A DNA stretch of 64,000 nucleotides, taken from NCBI RefSeq assembly GCF_003999975.1, contig NZ_RJAC01000032.1:1-64000 (forward strand), written 5' to 3'. The translations under genes and the position numbers were made by a program. Below the pieces are notes generated by a model. The model had not been told where the DNA came from. It ran no database searches and was given only the letters and a program-made list of their open reading frames with translations. This document shows positions 17,425 to 26,099 of this stretch, piece after piece. Within the stretch, counting starts at the first letter, position 1. Every line of letters starts with the position of its first letter. This stretch comes from Actinoplanes solisilvae (GTDB lineage: Bacteria; Actinomycetota; Actinomycetes; Mycobacteriales; Micromonosporaceae).

Positions 17425-18707
17425 TATCTGGTCACCTCATCGGTCGGCACCGGCAGCCCGGTGCGCAGGCTCTCGTTGGCGGCCAGGCCGGTGAGCAGGG
17501 CCAGCGCGCCGTCGCGGGCGGTCGCCGAGCGGCGCATCGGGTCGGTCTGCCCGCCCAGCAGCACGGCGGTCATGCGGCGATCGGCGCCACCGTGCCCGGC
17601 CCGGTCGACGGGTTGAAGCTCGATCGCGTACGGCGGTGACCAGAACGGGCGGATGGTCAGCGTCACCGATCCCGACTCGGGGCTCGCTCCCTGTTTCACC
17701 AGGCCCGCGGCCTGCGGCGAGACGTGGTCGCTCTCGATGACCTCGAGCTCGAGGCGGCCCCGGCTGCCGTTCACCATCAGGCGATAGCCCTCCCAGGGGG
17801 CGTACGCGGTGAGGTGGTAGCTCATCGTGGCGCCGGTGTCATACCTGACCAGCACGGCCAGGTCGTCCTCGATGGTGATGCCGGGGGCGAACACGTTGCG
17901 GTCGCGGTGATACCCGTCCTCGGCCTCGGCGTCCAGGTAGAGCGCCCGCAGCTTGGGGTCGGCGGCCAGGTCGAGGGCGAACGGGTCGTCGCGGGCGGCG
18001 TCGCTTCCGTGCGCCCGGTCGTACTCACGGGCGTACCCGTGCCGCTGCCCTTGATCGCCGTAGAAGAAGAGCCGCCCCGACGCGAAGACCTCGACCGGCG
18101 CGGCACTGAGCCACCAGTTGACGAGATCGAAGTGATGACCGGATTTGTGGACGAGGAGACCGCCGCTGTTCGCCTTCTCGCGGTGCCAGCGACGGAAATA
18201 GTCGGCACCGTGCCGCACGTCGAGCAGCCACTCGAAGTGCACCGAGCCGATCTCGCCGATCTCGCCCCCGGCCAGCAGGGTGCGCACCACCTCGTGCACG
18301 GGGTTGAACCGGTAGTTGAAGGCGACCCGCACACGGCCGCCGGTGCGTTCGGCGGCGTCGAGGATGCGGTCGCTGCTCGCCGCGTCGACCGTCATCGGCT
18401 TCTCGGTGATGACGTCGCAGCCGGCCTCGAGGGCGGTGACGATGTGCCCGGCGTGCGTGCTGTCCACGCTGGTCACGATCAGCTCGTCGACCCGTTCGCG
18501 GTCGAGCATGGTGGTCAGGTCGGTGGCCCGGTAGGTGGGCACCGGGTTCTTGAGCCAGCCGTTGTGGGTGTCCATGCGGGACTGGTTCACGTCGGCCAGG
18601 GCGACCAGTTCGGCGGTGTCGGCGTGGTCCTCGGTGACCGCGCGCAGGAACATCTCGGCTCGCGAGCCGGCGCCGACGAGGGCGATCCGGCGTCTCGTTC
18701 TTTCCAT
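17424..18707 (-). CDS. Gfo/Idh/MocA family oxidoreductase
   Basis: 427 residues from ATG 18707, preceded by a GGGAG ribosome-binding sequence. Rossmann loop IALVGAGSRAEMF, Asp in ALADVNQSR, EKPMTVDAA with the family Lys, and the SGHHFDLVNWW region of the C-terminal domain. First gene of the leftward sugar-acid operon. It is divergent from the LacI regulator and importer, with an operator-like palindrome in the shared upstream region. It probably oxidises a sugar or uronate substrate; the exact one is unknown. Confidence 0.85.
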   Translation of the reverse strand: MERTRRRIALVGAGSRAEMFLRAVTEDHADTAELVALADVNQSRMDTHNGWLKNPVPTYRATDLTTMLDRERVDELIVTSVDSTHAGHIVTALEAGCDVITEKPMTVDAASSDRILDAAERTGGRVRVAFNYRFNPVHEVVRTLLAGGEIGEIGSVHFEWLLDVRHGADYFRRWHREKANSGGLLVHKSGHHFDLVNWWLSAAPVEVFASGRLFFYGDQGQRHGYAREYDRAHGSDAARDDPFALDLAADPKLRALYLDAEAEDGYHRDRNVFAPGITIEDDLAVLVRYDTGATMSYHLTAYAPWEGYRLMVNGSRGRLELEVIESDHVSPQAAGLVKQGASPESGSVTLTIRPFWSPPYAIELQPVDRAGHGGADRRMTAVLLGGQTDPMRRSATARDGALALLTGLAANESLRTGLPVPTDEVTR

Positions 18708-18859
18708 GGCAACTCCCGGGGCTCCGGGCGGCAAAGGTTTGCAGCGAAGTTACGCAGATCAATTAGTTGGCGTCAATGACCTGCCCGGTATTGTCCCATT
18801 TTGACGGCCTGGGAGTGTGCCTTCGCAATGTTCTCGTAACGGAACGCCATTGACACGAG

Positions 18860-18873
18860 TGCAACCGCTTGCA
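18860..18873. promoter_or_regulatory. Predicted LacI-family operator
   Basis: TGCAACCGCTTGCA has a central CG and six of seven matching pairs. It lies 46 nt upstream of the LacI start and about 150 nt upstream of the divergent oxidoreductase, so it may autoregulate the regulator/importer operon and possibly also the catabolic genes. Confidence 0.65.
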
Positions 18874-18919
18874 TTAATGGGCGTCATCGTAGTGACCCGG
18901 GACACAAAGGAGGGTGAAC

Positions 18920-19954
18920 GTGGCTGTCACCATTCGCGACGTGGCCCGGGCTTGCGGCGTGCACATCTCCACCGTGTCGCGCACGTTCTCGGCGCCTCAC
19001 CTGGTGAACCCGAACACGCGCAGCCGCGTCCTGGCCTGCGCCGAGCAGCTCGGCTATCGCCCGAACCGGGCCGCCCGGGCGCTGATCACCGGCCGCACCT
19101 ACAACATCGGCCTGATCGTCGCCGACATCGCCAACCCGTTCTTCCCGCCGCTGATCAAAGCGGCGGAGGCCCAGGCCCGCAAGCACGACCACCACATCTT
19201 CGTCGCCGACACCAACGAGGACGCGGCGCTCGAGGAGGAGGTGGTGCGCGCCCTGGCCAAGCAGGTCGACGGCGTGCTGCTGGTCAGCCCGCGGATGAGC
19301 AACGCGCTGATCGAGCAGCTCAGCCGCGAGGTGCCGATGGTCGTGGTCAACCGGCAGGTCGCCGGCATCCCGGCCGTGGTCATGGACGTCGCCCGCGGCG
19401 CCCGCACCGCGATCGAGCACCTGACGGCGCTCGGGCATCACCGGCTCGCCCTGGTCGCCGGCCCGCGCGGGTCGTGGACCAGCCGCGAGATCCGGCGCTC
19501 GGCGTCGGCGACCGCCCGCACCGCCGGGGCCGAGCTCACCATCATCGGCCCCAACCCGCCGACCGAGGTCGGCGGTCTCACGGTCGCCGAGGACGTGCTG
19601 CGAGCCGGCGCCACCGCCGTGCTCGCCTACAACGACCTCATGGCGATCGGGCTCATCGAGGGTCTGCTGGCCGCCGGGGCCGAGGTGCCCCGCGACGTCA
19701 GCGTCGTCGGGATCGACGACATCATGCTCAGCCGGCTCACCCGCCCGAAGCTGACCACGGTGGCGACCCCCACCGCCGCCGCCGGTCGGGCGGCCGTCGA
19801 CATGCTGCTCGCGCATGGCGACGACCGTCGCACCACCGCACACGTCCATCTGCAGACCGAACTGGTCATACGCGACTCGACGGGGCGGGGCCCGGGTCCG
19901 CACAGCCCTGCGGACCCGGGCGACGTGAACGCCCCCGGAGGTGTCGCTTCCTGA
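18920..19954 (+). CDS. LacI-family transcriptional regulator
   Basis: 344 residues. HTH in the first 50 residues (IRDVARACG, HISTVSRTFS), then the sugar-binding effector domain with VVGIDDIMLSRLT and the C-terminal ELVIRDSTGRG signature. The GTG at 18920 is chosen because AGGAGG at 18908-18913 is 6 nt away; the GTG at 18914 would abut the RBS. It is followed 12 nt later by the importer's binding-protein gene. It is the likely regulator of hexuronate uptake and catabolism on both sides. Confidence 0.92.
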   Translation: MAVTIRDVARACGVHISTVSRTFSAPHLVNPNTRSRVLACAEQLGYRPNRAARALITGRTYNIGLIVADIANPFFPPLIKAAEAQARKHDHHIFVADTNEDAALEEEVVRALAKQVDGVLLVSPRMSNALIEQLSREVPMVVVNRQVAGIPAVVMDVARGARTAIEHLTALGHHRLALVAGPRGSWTSREIRRSASATARTAGAELTIIGPNPPTEVGGLTVAEDVLRAGATAVLAYNDLMAIGLIEGLLAAGAEVPRDVSVVGIDDIMLSRLTRPKLTTVATPTAAAGRAAVDMLLAHGDDRRTTAHVHLQTELVIRDSTGRGPGPHSPADPGDVNAPGGVAS

Positions 19955-19966
19955 AGGAGAAGCGTC

Positions 19967-21289
19967 ATGGAGCCCATCACGCGGGGCAACACGCCCGCTC
20001 AACGTACTACCCGCCGCCGACTGCTGGCCGCTGCCCTGACCGTGCCCCTTCTGCTCGGCGCCGCCGCGTGCGGTGGTGACGACAAGTCCGGTGGCGCCTC
20101 CGACAAGGTCGAACTGTCGGTCTTCTGGTGGGGCGCCGAGAAACGCGCCGAACTGACCGAGCAGGCGCTCGCGCTCTACACGCAGAAGAACCCGAACGTC
20201 ACGTTCAAGAAGACCTGGCAGGGAAACCAGGGCTACTTCGACAAGCTCGCCACGCTGACGGCCGGTGGCAACGCGCCGGACATCTTCCAGATCGACGACA
20301 ACTACATCTCCGAGTACGCCGGCCGCGGCGTGACGCTCGACCTCACCCCGTACACGGAAAGCGGCAAGCTCGACGTGAGCAAGTTCCCGGAGAGCCTGCG
20401 CAAATACGGCGAGGTCGACGGCAAGCTCGCCGGGGTCGCGATGGGCGAGAACACCCAGGGCCTGGTCTACAACAAGACCCTGCTCGCCAAGCACAACCTG
20501 CCCGAGCCGAAGACCGGCATGAGCTGGGACGAGTTCATCACGTGGGCCGCGGGCGTCTCCAAGACCGCCAAGCTTCCCGGTACGCAGGACGCGAGCGCGG
20601 TCTACCAGGCGCTCTGGGTCTTCCTGCGGCAGAACGGCAAGGACCTGTACGCCGGCAAGGAGCTCGGCTTCGACGAGGCGGACATGACCAAGTGGTTCAC
20701 GCTGTGGAAGGACGCCCGCGCCAAGGGGGCCACGCCGACGCCCGACGTCATCCACGAGGGCAACGCCAGCGACGTCAGCAAACAGCTGATCGTCACCGGC
20801 AAGGCCGGCACGTCGTGGGTGTGGACCAACCAGATGCCCGAGCTGAAGAAGAACACCGAGGCCGAGCTGGGTCTGATGGCCTACCCGGGTGACCCGAGCG
20901 TGCAGTGGGCGCGCGCGTCGCTGTACTTCTCGGCGTTCCGCGGCAGCAAGCACAAGGACACCGCGGTCGACGTGATCAACTTCCTGGCCAACGACCCGGA
21001 GGCCGCCAAGATCCTCGGCACCGACCGCGGACTGCCGCCCAACCTCGACATCCGCAAGCAGGTCGCTTCGACCGTGACCGACCCGAACATGAAGCAGACG
21101 ATCGCGGTGCAGGACGAGCTCGGCGCGAAGTTCGGGCCGAACCCGCCGACCGTGCCGCCCAAAGGCCACAGCAAGGTGCGCTCCGAGCTGGTGCGGGTGG
21201 CCGAGGAGGTCGTTTACGGCCGGCAGACCCCGGCGCAAGCGGCTGCCGCCTACGTCGCGGCGGCCAAGGCGGCGATCGGCGCCTCGTGA
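19967..21289 (+). CDS. ABC sugar importer, solute-binding lipoprotein
   Basis: 440 residues. The signal sequence has TTRRRLLAAAL, resembling a twin-arginine motif, followed by a hydrophobic run and a lipobox LLGAAAC with lipidated Cys35. The mature protein resembles the MalE/UgpB cluster B binding proteins (QTPAQAAAAYVAAAKAA at the end). It binds a sugar outside the membrane for the two permeases that follow. AAGGAG lies 7 nt upstream of the ATG. Its stop overlaps the next start (GTGA). No ATPase gene is in the operon, so a shared MsiK-type ATPase elsewhere is expected. Confidence 0.92.
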   Translation: MEPITRGNTPAQRTTRRRLLAAALTVPLLLGAAACGGDDKSGGASDKVELSVFWWGAEKRAELTEQALALYTQKNPNVTFKKTWQGNQGYFDKLATLTAGGNAPDIFQIDDNYISEYAGRGVTLDLTPYTESGKLDVSKFPESLRKYGEVDGKLAGVAMGENTQGLVYNKTLLAKHNLPEPKTGMSWDEFITWAAGVSKTAKLPGTQDASAVYQALWVFLRQNGKDLYAGKELGFDEADMTKWFTLWKDARAKGATPTPDVIHEGNASDVSKQLIVTGKAGTSWVWTNQMPELKKNTEAELGLMAYPGDPSVQWARASLYFSAFRGSKHKDTAVDVINFLANDPEAAKILGTDRGLPPNLDIRKQVASTVTDPNMKQTIAVQDELGAKFGPNPPTVPPKGHSKVRSELVRVAEEVVYGRQTPAQAAAAYVAAAKAAIGAS

Positions 21290-22251
21290 CCGCCTCGACC
21301 GTTTTCGCTGAACCCGTCGCCCCCGCCGCCCCGCGGCCGGGGCGGCGGGTCCGCCGGCGCCGGGAGAACCTGGCCGGCTACGTCTTCCTCTCCCCGTGGC
21401 TGCTGGGCCTGCTCGGCATCACCGCGGTCCCGATGCTGATCTCGCTCTACCTCAGCTTCACCGACTACAGCCCGCTCATCTCGCTCGGCGACGCCGAGTG
21501 GGTCGGCCTCGACAACTACCGCCGCATGTTCACCGCGGACCAGTCCTACTGGCACTCGGTGACCGTGACCATCACGTTCGCGCTGGTCGCCGTGCCGCTG
21601 AAACTGGCCGCCGCGCTCGGCGTCGCGATGCTGCTCAACCGCACGATGCGCGGCATCTCGGTCTTCCGGGGCCTGTTCTATCTGCCGTCGCTGCTCGGCG
21701 GCAGTGTCGCGCTGGCCATCGTCTGGGTCAGCATGTTCAACCGCGACGGCGCCTTCAACTCGTTCCTCGCCCTCTTCGGCATCGAGGGACTGCCCTGGGT
21801 CAGCGACCCCGACTGGGCTCTGTACACGTTGATCCTGCTGGCGATCTGGCAGTTCGGCGCCCCGATGGTGATCTTCCTGGCCGGCCTCAAACAGGTCCCG
21901 GTCGAGCTGTACGAGGCGGCGTCGGTCGACGGGGCCAGCGCGTGGCGCAAATTCGTGCACATCACGCTGCCGATGCTGTCGCCGGTCATCTTCTTCAACC
22001 TGGTGCTCGAGACGATCAACGGCTTCCAGGGCTTCACGTCCGCCTTCGTGCTCTCCAACGGCACCGGCGGGCCGGTCGACTCCACGCTGATGTACACGCT
22101 GAACCTCTACATCAAGGGCTTCAGTGAGCTCGAGATGGGCTACGCGTCGGCGATGGCGTGGGTCTTCCTGATCGTGATCGGCGCGATCACGGTCGTCCTG
22201 TTCACGACCGGACGGTTCTGGGTGCACTACTCCGACAACGAGGAGCGGTGA
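21286..22251 (+). CDS. ABC sugar importer permease, MalF type
   Basis: 321 residues. About six membrane segments after a basic N-terminus (PGRRVRRRRENLAGY). The EAA loop that contacts the ATPase is visible as YEAASVDGASAWRKFVHITLPML. GTG 21286 overlaps the binding-protein stop by 4 nt. Translocates the sugar delivered by the lipoprotein, together with the next gene product. Confidence 0.92.
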   Translation: MTASTVFAEPVAPAAPRPGRRVRRRRENLAGYVFLSPWLLGLLGITAVPMLISLYLSFTDYSPLISLGDAEWVGLDNYRRMFTADQSYWHSVTVTITFALVAVPLKLAAALGVAMLLNRTMRGISVFRGLFYLPSLLGGSVALAIVWVSMFNRDGAFNSFLALFGIEGLPWVSDPDWALYTLILLAIWQFGAPMVIFLAGLKQVPVELYEAASVDGASAWRKFVHITLPMLSPVIFFNLVLETINGFQGFTSAFVLSNGTGGPVDSTLMYTLNLYIKGFSELEMGYASAMAWVFLIVIGAITVVLFTTGRFWVHYSDNEER

Positions 22252-23075
22252 TGCGCCTTCGCCTCCTGATCCTGGTGATCATCCTCGCGGTCGTGCTCTA
22301 CCCGCTGGTGTGGATGGTCGGCACATCGCTCAAGTCGCCGCAGGAGATCGTCAGCAACATCGGGCTGATCCCGCGCGAGTTCACGCCCGGCAACTTCGCC
22401 GAGGGCTGGTCCAAGTTCGACGTGAGCTTCGGGCGCTTCTTCCTCAACAGCGCGCTCGTCTCCCTGCTGACCGTGGCGGGCAACACGATCAGTTGCCTCC
22501 TGGCCGCGTACGCCCTGGGTCGTCTGCGGTTCCGGCTGCGCGGTGTGTGGTTCGCCGTCATGATCGGCACGCTGCTGCTGCCCGGCCACGTGCTGATCAT
22601 CCCGCAGTACATCCTGTTCCGCAGCCTCGGCTGGGTCGGCGGGGACTGGCCCTACCTGCCGCTGCTCGTACCGGCGTTCCTCGCCACAGAAGCGTTCTTC
22701 GTCTTCCTGATCGTGCAGTTCATGCGCGGCATCCCCCGCGAGCTCGACGAGGCCGCTGTGATCGACGGCGCATCCCCGTACGGGATCTTCAGGCATGTGG
22801 TTCTGCCGCTGTCCCGCCCGGCGCTGGTGACGACGGCGATCTTCTCGTTCATCTGGACGTGGAACGACTTCTTCCGGCAGCTCGTGTTCCTGTCGGAGCT
22901 GAAGGACTACACGGCTCCGGTGGCGCTGACCCTGTTCATCGACTCGACCAGCGAAAGCGCGGTCGGGCCGATGTTCGCGATGTCGCTGCTGTCGCTGATC
23001 CCGGTGTTCCTGTTCTTCGTCGCCTTCCAACGGCTGCTGGTCGAGGGCATCAACACGAGCGGTCTGAAGGGGTGA
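22251..23075 (+). CDS. ABC sugar importer permease, MalG type
   Basis: 274 residues, six predicted membrane segments, with the EAA loop LDEAAVIDGASPYGIFRHVVLP. ATG 22251 overlaps the preceding stop by one base and is preceded by GAGGAG. The second half of the transmembrane channel; pairs with the MalF-type subunit. Confidence 0.92.
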   Translation: MRLRLLILVIILAVVLYPLVWMVGTSLKSPQEIVSNIGLIPREFTPGNFAEGWSKFDVSFGRFFLNSALVSLLTVAGNTISCLLAAYALGRLRFRLRGVWFAVMIGTLLLPGHVLIIPQYILFRSLGWVGGDWPYLPLLVPAFLATEAFFVFLIVQFMRGIPRELDEAAVIDGASPYGIFRHVVLPLSRPALVTTAIFSFIWTWNDFFRQLVFLSELKDYTAPVALTLFIDSTSESAVGPMFAMSLLSLIPVFLFFVAFQRLLVEGINTSGLKG

Positions 23076-23082
23076 AACTCTG

Positions 23083-23742
23083 ATGCGCTACGACTGGCGC
23101 GACACACTGCGGCTGGCGGCGGACCTGGCGCTGCTGGGGATCCTCGTGACCCTGGCGTCGGTGCCGATCGTGACGGCGGGGGCGGCGTTCTCCGCGGGCA
23201 GCGCGTCGTTGGAGCGACTGCTGACGATCGGGCGGTGGTCGACGGCCGCCGAGTGCTGGGCGTCCTTCCGTACGCGGCTGGTGCCGGGGGCGCTCGCCGG
23301 GCCGCTGGTGCTCGCGGCGGCGTGGCTGGTGGCGCTGGACGTGATCGCGCTGCGGCGCGGGGCGGTGCCGGGCGGGACGGTGATGATCGCGGCGGTGCTC
23401 CTCGCGGCGGCAGCGGCGGCGGGGTTCGCGGCATTGGTCGCCGGGCTGGCCGCGGGGCCCGGGGCCGTGCGGCGGGCGCGGGCGTTGGTGGCGCTGCGGC
23501 CGTCGGCGTTGGTCGCCACGACCGGGGTGGTGCTGATCGCGGCGGCGCTGGCGGCACTCGTGCATCCGGCGTTGTTGCCGGTGCTGGTGGGGTATGCGCT
23601 CTTCGCGGTGCATGTGGTGCTGCTCCGCAAATCGTCGCGGATGCCGTCGGCGCTCGAGTCCGCGAGTCGAGAGCCCGCGAGTCGAGAGCCTGCCAGCCCA
23701 GAGCCCGCCCTCCCAAGGGGGAACCCCCGTTCGTCAGTCTGA
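23083..23742 (+). CDS. YesL-like (DUF624) membrane protein
   Basis: 219 residues, four to five hydrophobic segments, Ala/Val/Leu-rich. The N-terminal pattern and placement directly after a sugar ABC permease fit the DUF624/YesL family, whose function is unknown. The start follows the permease stop by 7 nt. The C-terminal tail carries a short Glu/Pro/Ala/Ser/Arg repeat (SREPASREPASPEPA) from a tandem DNA repeat near 23660-23705 and is likely disordered. Confidence 0.6.
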   Translation: MRYDWRDTLRLAADLALLGILVTLASVPIVTAGAAFSAGSASLERLLTIGRWSTAAECWASFRTRLVPGALAGPLVLAAAWLVALDVIALRRGAVPGGTVMIAAVLLAAAAAAGFAALVAGLAAGPGAVRRARALVALRPSALVATTGVVLIAAALAALVHPALLPVLVGYALFAVHVVLLRKSSRMPSALESASREPASREPASPEPALPRGNPRSSV

Positions 23743-23812
23743 CGCGATGACGGGATCTTGGGCGGGCGGGCTGTGGACAACCCCGAACTGTGGACGGCCT
23801 TGACCTCCGGAC

Positions 23813-24637
23813 CTATTCGGTCGCGTCGATGAAGTCCACCGCCGCCGTCGCGAACAGCGGCGACATGAACAGGTTGTAGTGCGTCAAACCCGGCAGGATG
23901 GCGAGGGCGTGCCCGCCCTTGGGCCGGCCCTCGCCCATCCAGCCGCCGTCGCGCTGCCCCCCGTCGAGCAGCGCGAACACCTCCACGAAGTGGCTTGGCG
24001 GGCACATGTCGGCGTCCGCGGCCACGACCAGCGTCGGCACTTGCAGATCGCGGACCTCTTCGGTGTAGTCGAAGTCCTGCTGCATCGCCTGCCCGATCTT
24101 GTCGAGCAGCCGGGGGAAGTCCTCCGGGCGGGGTGCGACCCGCTGGTACAGCTCGTACATCGGGGTCTCTTTCATGAACTCGGCCGCCGCCGCGCCGACC
24201 TGGCCCTGCTGTTCGAGGATCTCGGGGTAGGTCGCGCTGCGCCGGATGCCCGCCGACGCGGCGACCAGGCGGCCGACCTTCTGCGGGTGGCGGATGGCGA
24301 GCAGCAGGGCGACGCCGCCGCCGAGCGAGTAGCCGACCACGTCGGGTTTCTCGAGGCCCAGATGGTCGATGAGGGCGGCCACGTCGTCGGCCATGAATTT
24401 GATGTCGAGCGGCCGGTCGATGTCGGCGGTGCGGCCGTGGCCCTGCAGGTCGACCAGGATGACCCGGTGGTTCGCGGCGAACCGCGGGATGATCGGCGCG
24501 AACATCTCGCCGGAGCCGAGCCCGCCGTGCAGCAGGATCAACGGCCGGCCGTCGCCGTGCGACTCGTAGTAGAGGTTGATCCCGTTCACCTCGGCGTACT
24601 CGCCGTTGCCCAGGTCGTCGGCGGTCCAGTTCGTCAT
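23813..24637 (-). CDS. Alpha/beta-hydrolase fold protein
   Basis: 274 residues. Oxyanion-hole segment LILLHGGLGSG (about residue 34), nucleophile elbow VGYSLGGG with Ser104, an acid-containing VVAADADMCPP and a late His in LPGLTHYN. Cytosolic hydrolase of unknown ester, amide or haloalkane substrate. The ATG at 24637 has a GGGAG ribosome-binding sequence. It is divergent from the ECF sigma factor, an arrangement that may allow co-regulation from the 108-nt shared region. Confidence 0.85.
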   Translation of the reverse strand: MTNWTADDLGNGEYAEVNGINLYYESHGDGRPLILLHGGLGSGEMFAPIIPRFAANHRVILVDLQGHGRTADIDRPLDIKFMADDVAALIDHLGLEKPDVVGYSLGGGVALLLAIRHPQKVGRLVAASAGIRRSATYPEILEQQGQVGAAAAEFMKETPMYELYQRVAPRPEDFPRLLDKIGQAMQQDFDYTEEVRDLQVPTLVVAADADMCPPSHFVEVFALLDGGQRDGGWMGEGRPKGGHALAILPGLTHYNLFMSPLFATAAVDFIDATE

Positions 24638-24745
24638 TTCGGCTCCCGTTTCTCGTGTGTTGCCGGTAAGACCGGGGCACTCGCGGCGACTCATCGGTGC
24701 GCGGACGGTTTTTTTCTGTCGTACCCCTGTACTAGCTTCAGACAG

Positions 24746-25714
24746 GTGAGCGACGTGGCTACCCCGATCGAGACACAGCTCGAGACCTTCCGAGGCGAGC
24801 TGACTGGTTACTGCTACCGCATGCTCGGCTCCGCCTTCGAGGCGGAAGACGCGGTGCAGGAAACGCTCGTGCGCGCCTGGAAGTCGTACGACAACTTCGA
24901 GGGCCGCGCGGCGCTGCGGTCCTGGGTCTACCGCATCGCCACCAATGTGTGCCTGACGATGCTCGGCAGCGCCCAGCGGCGGGCCCGCCCGATGGATCTG
25001 GGTCCGGCCGGTTCCGGCCACGCGACCCATCCGGGTGAGCCGCGCCCCGAGGAGATCTGGGTCGGCCCGGTGCCTGACGCGCGGGTGCTCGACCCGGCCC
25101 AGGTGATCGCCGACCGTGAGTCGATCCGGCTGGCGTTCGTCGCCGCGCTGCAGCACCTGCCGGCCAAGCAGCGGGCGGTGCTGATCCTGCGTGAGGTGCT
25201 CGCCTGGTCGGCGCAAGAGGTGGCCGACCTGCTCGACACGTCGGTCCCGAGCGTCAACAGCGCCCTGCAGCGCGCTCGCGCCACGATCGCCGCGACGGAC
25301 AGGTCGGCCGAGGTCCACGAGCCCGACGACGAGGATCAGCGCAAGCTTCTCGCCCGTTATGTCCAGGCCTTCGAGGCGTACGATCTCAGCGCCCTGACGG
25401 CCCTGCTCCACGAGGACGCGACTCTGTCGATGCCGCCGTTCGCGCTGTGGCTGCGTGGGCACGACGACATCACCGCCTGGATGGCCGGCACCGGGCGCCA
25501 CTGCGAGGGCTCGCGTCTCGTCCCCGTCGTGGCGAACGGGCTGCCGGCTTTCGCCCAATACCGGCGCGATACCGAGGGCCCGGGGCACGTGCCGTGGGCG
25601 CTGATCGTCCTGGAGATCTCAGACGGCCGGATCGCCGGGATCAACAACTTCCTCGACACCGAGCGGCTCTTCCCGGTCTTCGGCCTGCCCGCCCGGCTCG
25701 ACCCGCAGGACTGA
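24746..25714 (+). CDS. ECF RNA polymerase sigma factor with C-terminal SnoaL-like domain (SigX5/SigG type)
   Basis: 322 residues. Sigma region 2 is at about 18-80 (YCYRMLGSAFEAEDAVQE) and region 4 at about 130-180 (LPAKQRAVLILREVLAWS). A SnoaL/NTF2-like domain follows (about 195-310). This matches the TIGR02960 SigX5 type, related to mycobacterial SigG, where the tail can regulate sigma activity in place of an anti-sigma factor. GTG 24746 is the first start after the divergent promoter region. The last 96 nt overlap the STAS gene on the other strand. Confidence 0.87.
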   Translation: MSDVATPIETQLETFRGELTGYCYRMLGSAFEAEDAVQETLVRAWKSYDNFEGRAALRSWVYRIATNVCLTMLGSAQRRARPMDLGPAGSGHATHPGEPRPEEIWVGPVPDARVLDPAQVIADRESIRLAFVAALQHLPAKQRAVLILREVLAWSAQEVADLLDTSVPSVNSALQRARATIAATDRSAEVHEPDDEDQRKLLARYVQAFEAYDLSALTALLHEDATLSMPPFALWLRGHDDITAWMAGTGRHCEGSRLVPVVANGLPAFAQYRRDTEGPGHVPWALIVLEISDGRIAGINNFLDTERLFPVFGLPARLDPQD

Positions 25715-26005
25715 TCGCCGGGCGTGTTCCGCGGCGGCGAGGAAGCCGCCCAGCCCCATCAGCCCGAACAGGCTCACCAGTTCGGGCGGGGCGTCGTGCA
25801 CGATGAACCGCCGGCCGTGGCGTCCGGCGGTCAGGCGCAGACGGGCCAGCGCCTCGACGGTGACGACGTCGGGGCGCGCTGCGGAGGCGTCACAGACGAC
25901 GTCGCCCGGTCCGGGGCGGGCGCGCAGCTGGTCGGCGAGGCCTGCGCACAGACAGGGGATGTCCGCGCGGGTCAGCGCCGCGCCGACCGCGAGCCAAACC
26001 GTCAT
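25619..26005 (-). CDS. STAS-domain protein (anti-sigma-factor-antagonist-like)
   Basis: 128 residues. STAS fold with VVCDASAARPDVVTVEALARL-type central strand (written here in part as VVCDASA and VEALARL) and HDAPPELVSLFGLMGL. The usual phosphorylatable Ser/Thr position is not obvious. The C-terminal ~32 residues are encoded opposite the 3' end of the sigma-factor gene (25619-25714). In actinobacteria such proteins take part in partner-switching or act as dedicated regulators. Linkage to the adjacent sigma factor is inferred from position only. Confidence 0.7.
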   Translation of the reverse strand: MTVWLAVGAALTRADIPCLCAGLADQLRARPGPGDVVCDASAARPDVVTVEALARLRLTAGRHGRRFIVHDAPPELVSLFGLMGLGGFLAAAEHARRSVLRVEPGGQAEDREEPLGVEEVVDPGDPAV

Positions 26006-26099
26006 GCCACGTATGACTGGCCGGGGGCGCCGTACTCATCGGTCGGCCTGCGGCGAGCACGGCTGAACGGCGTACGGGGGGAAGCTCTAGGGTGGGACG

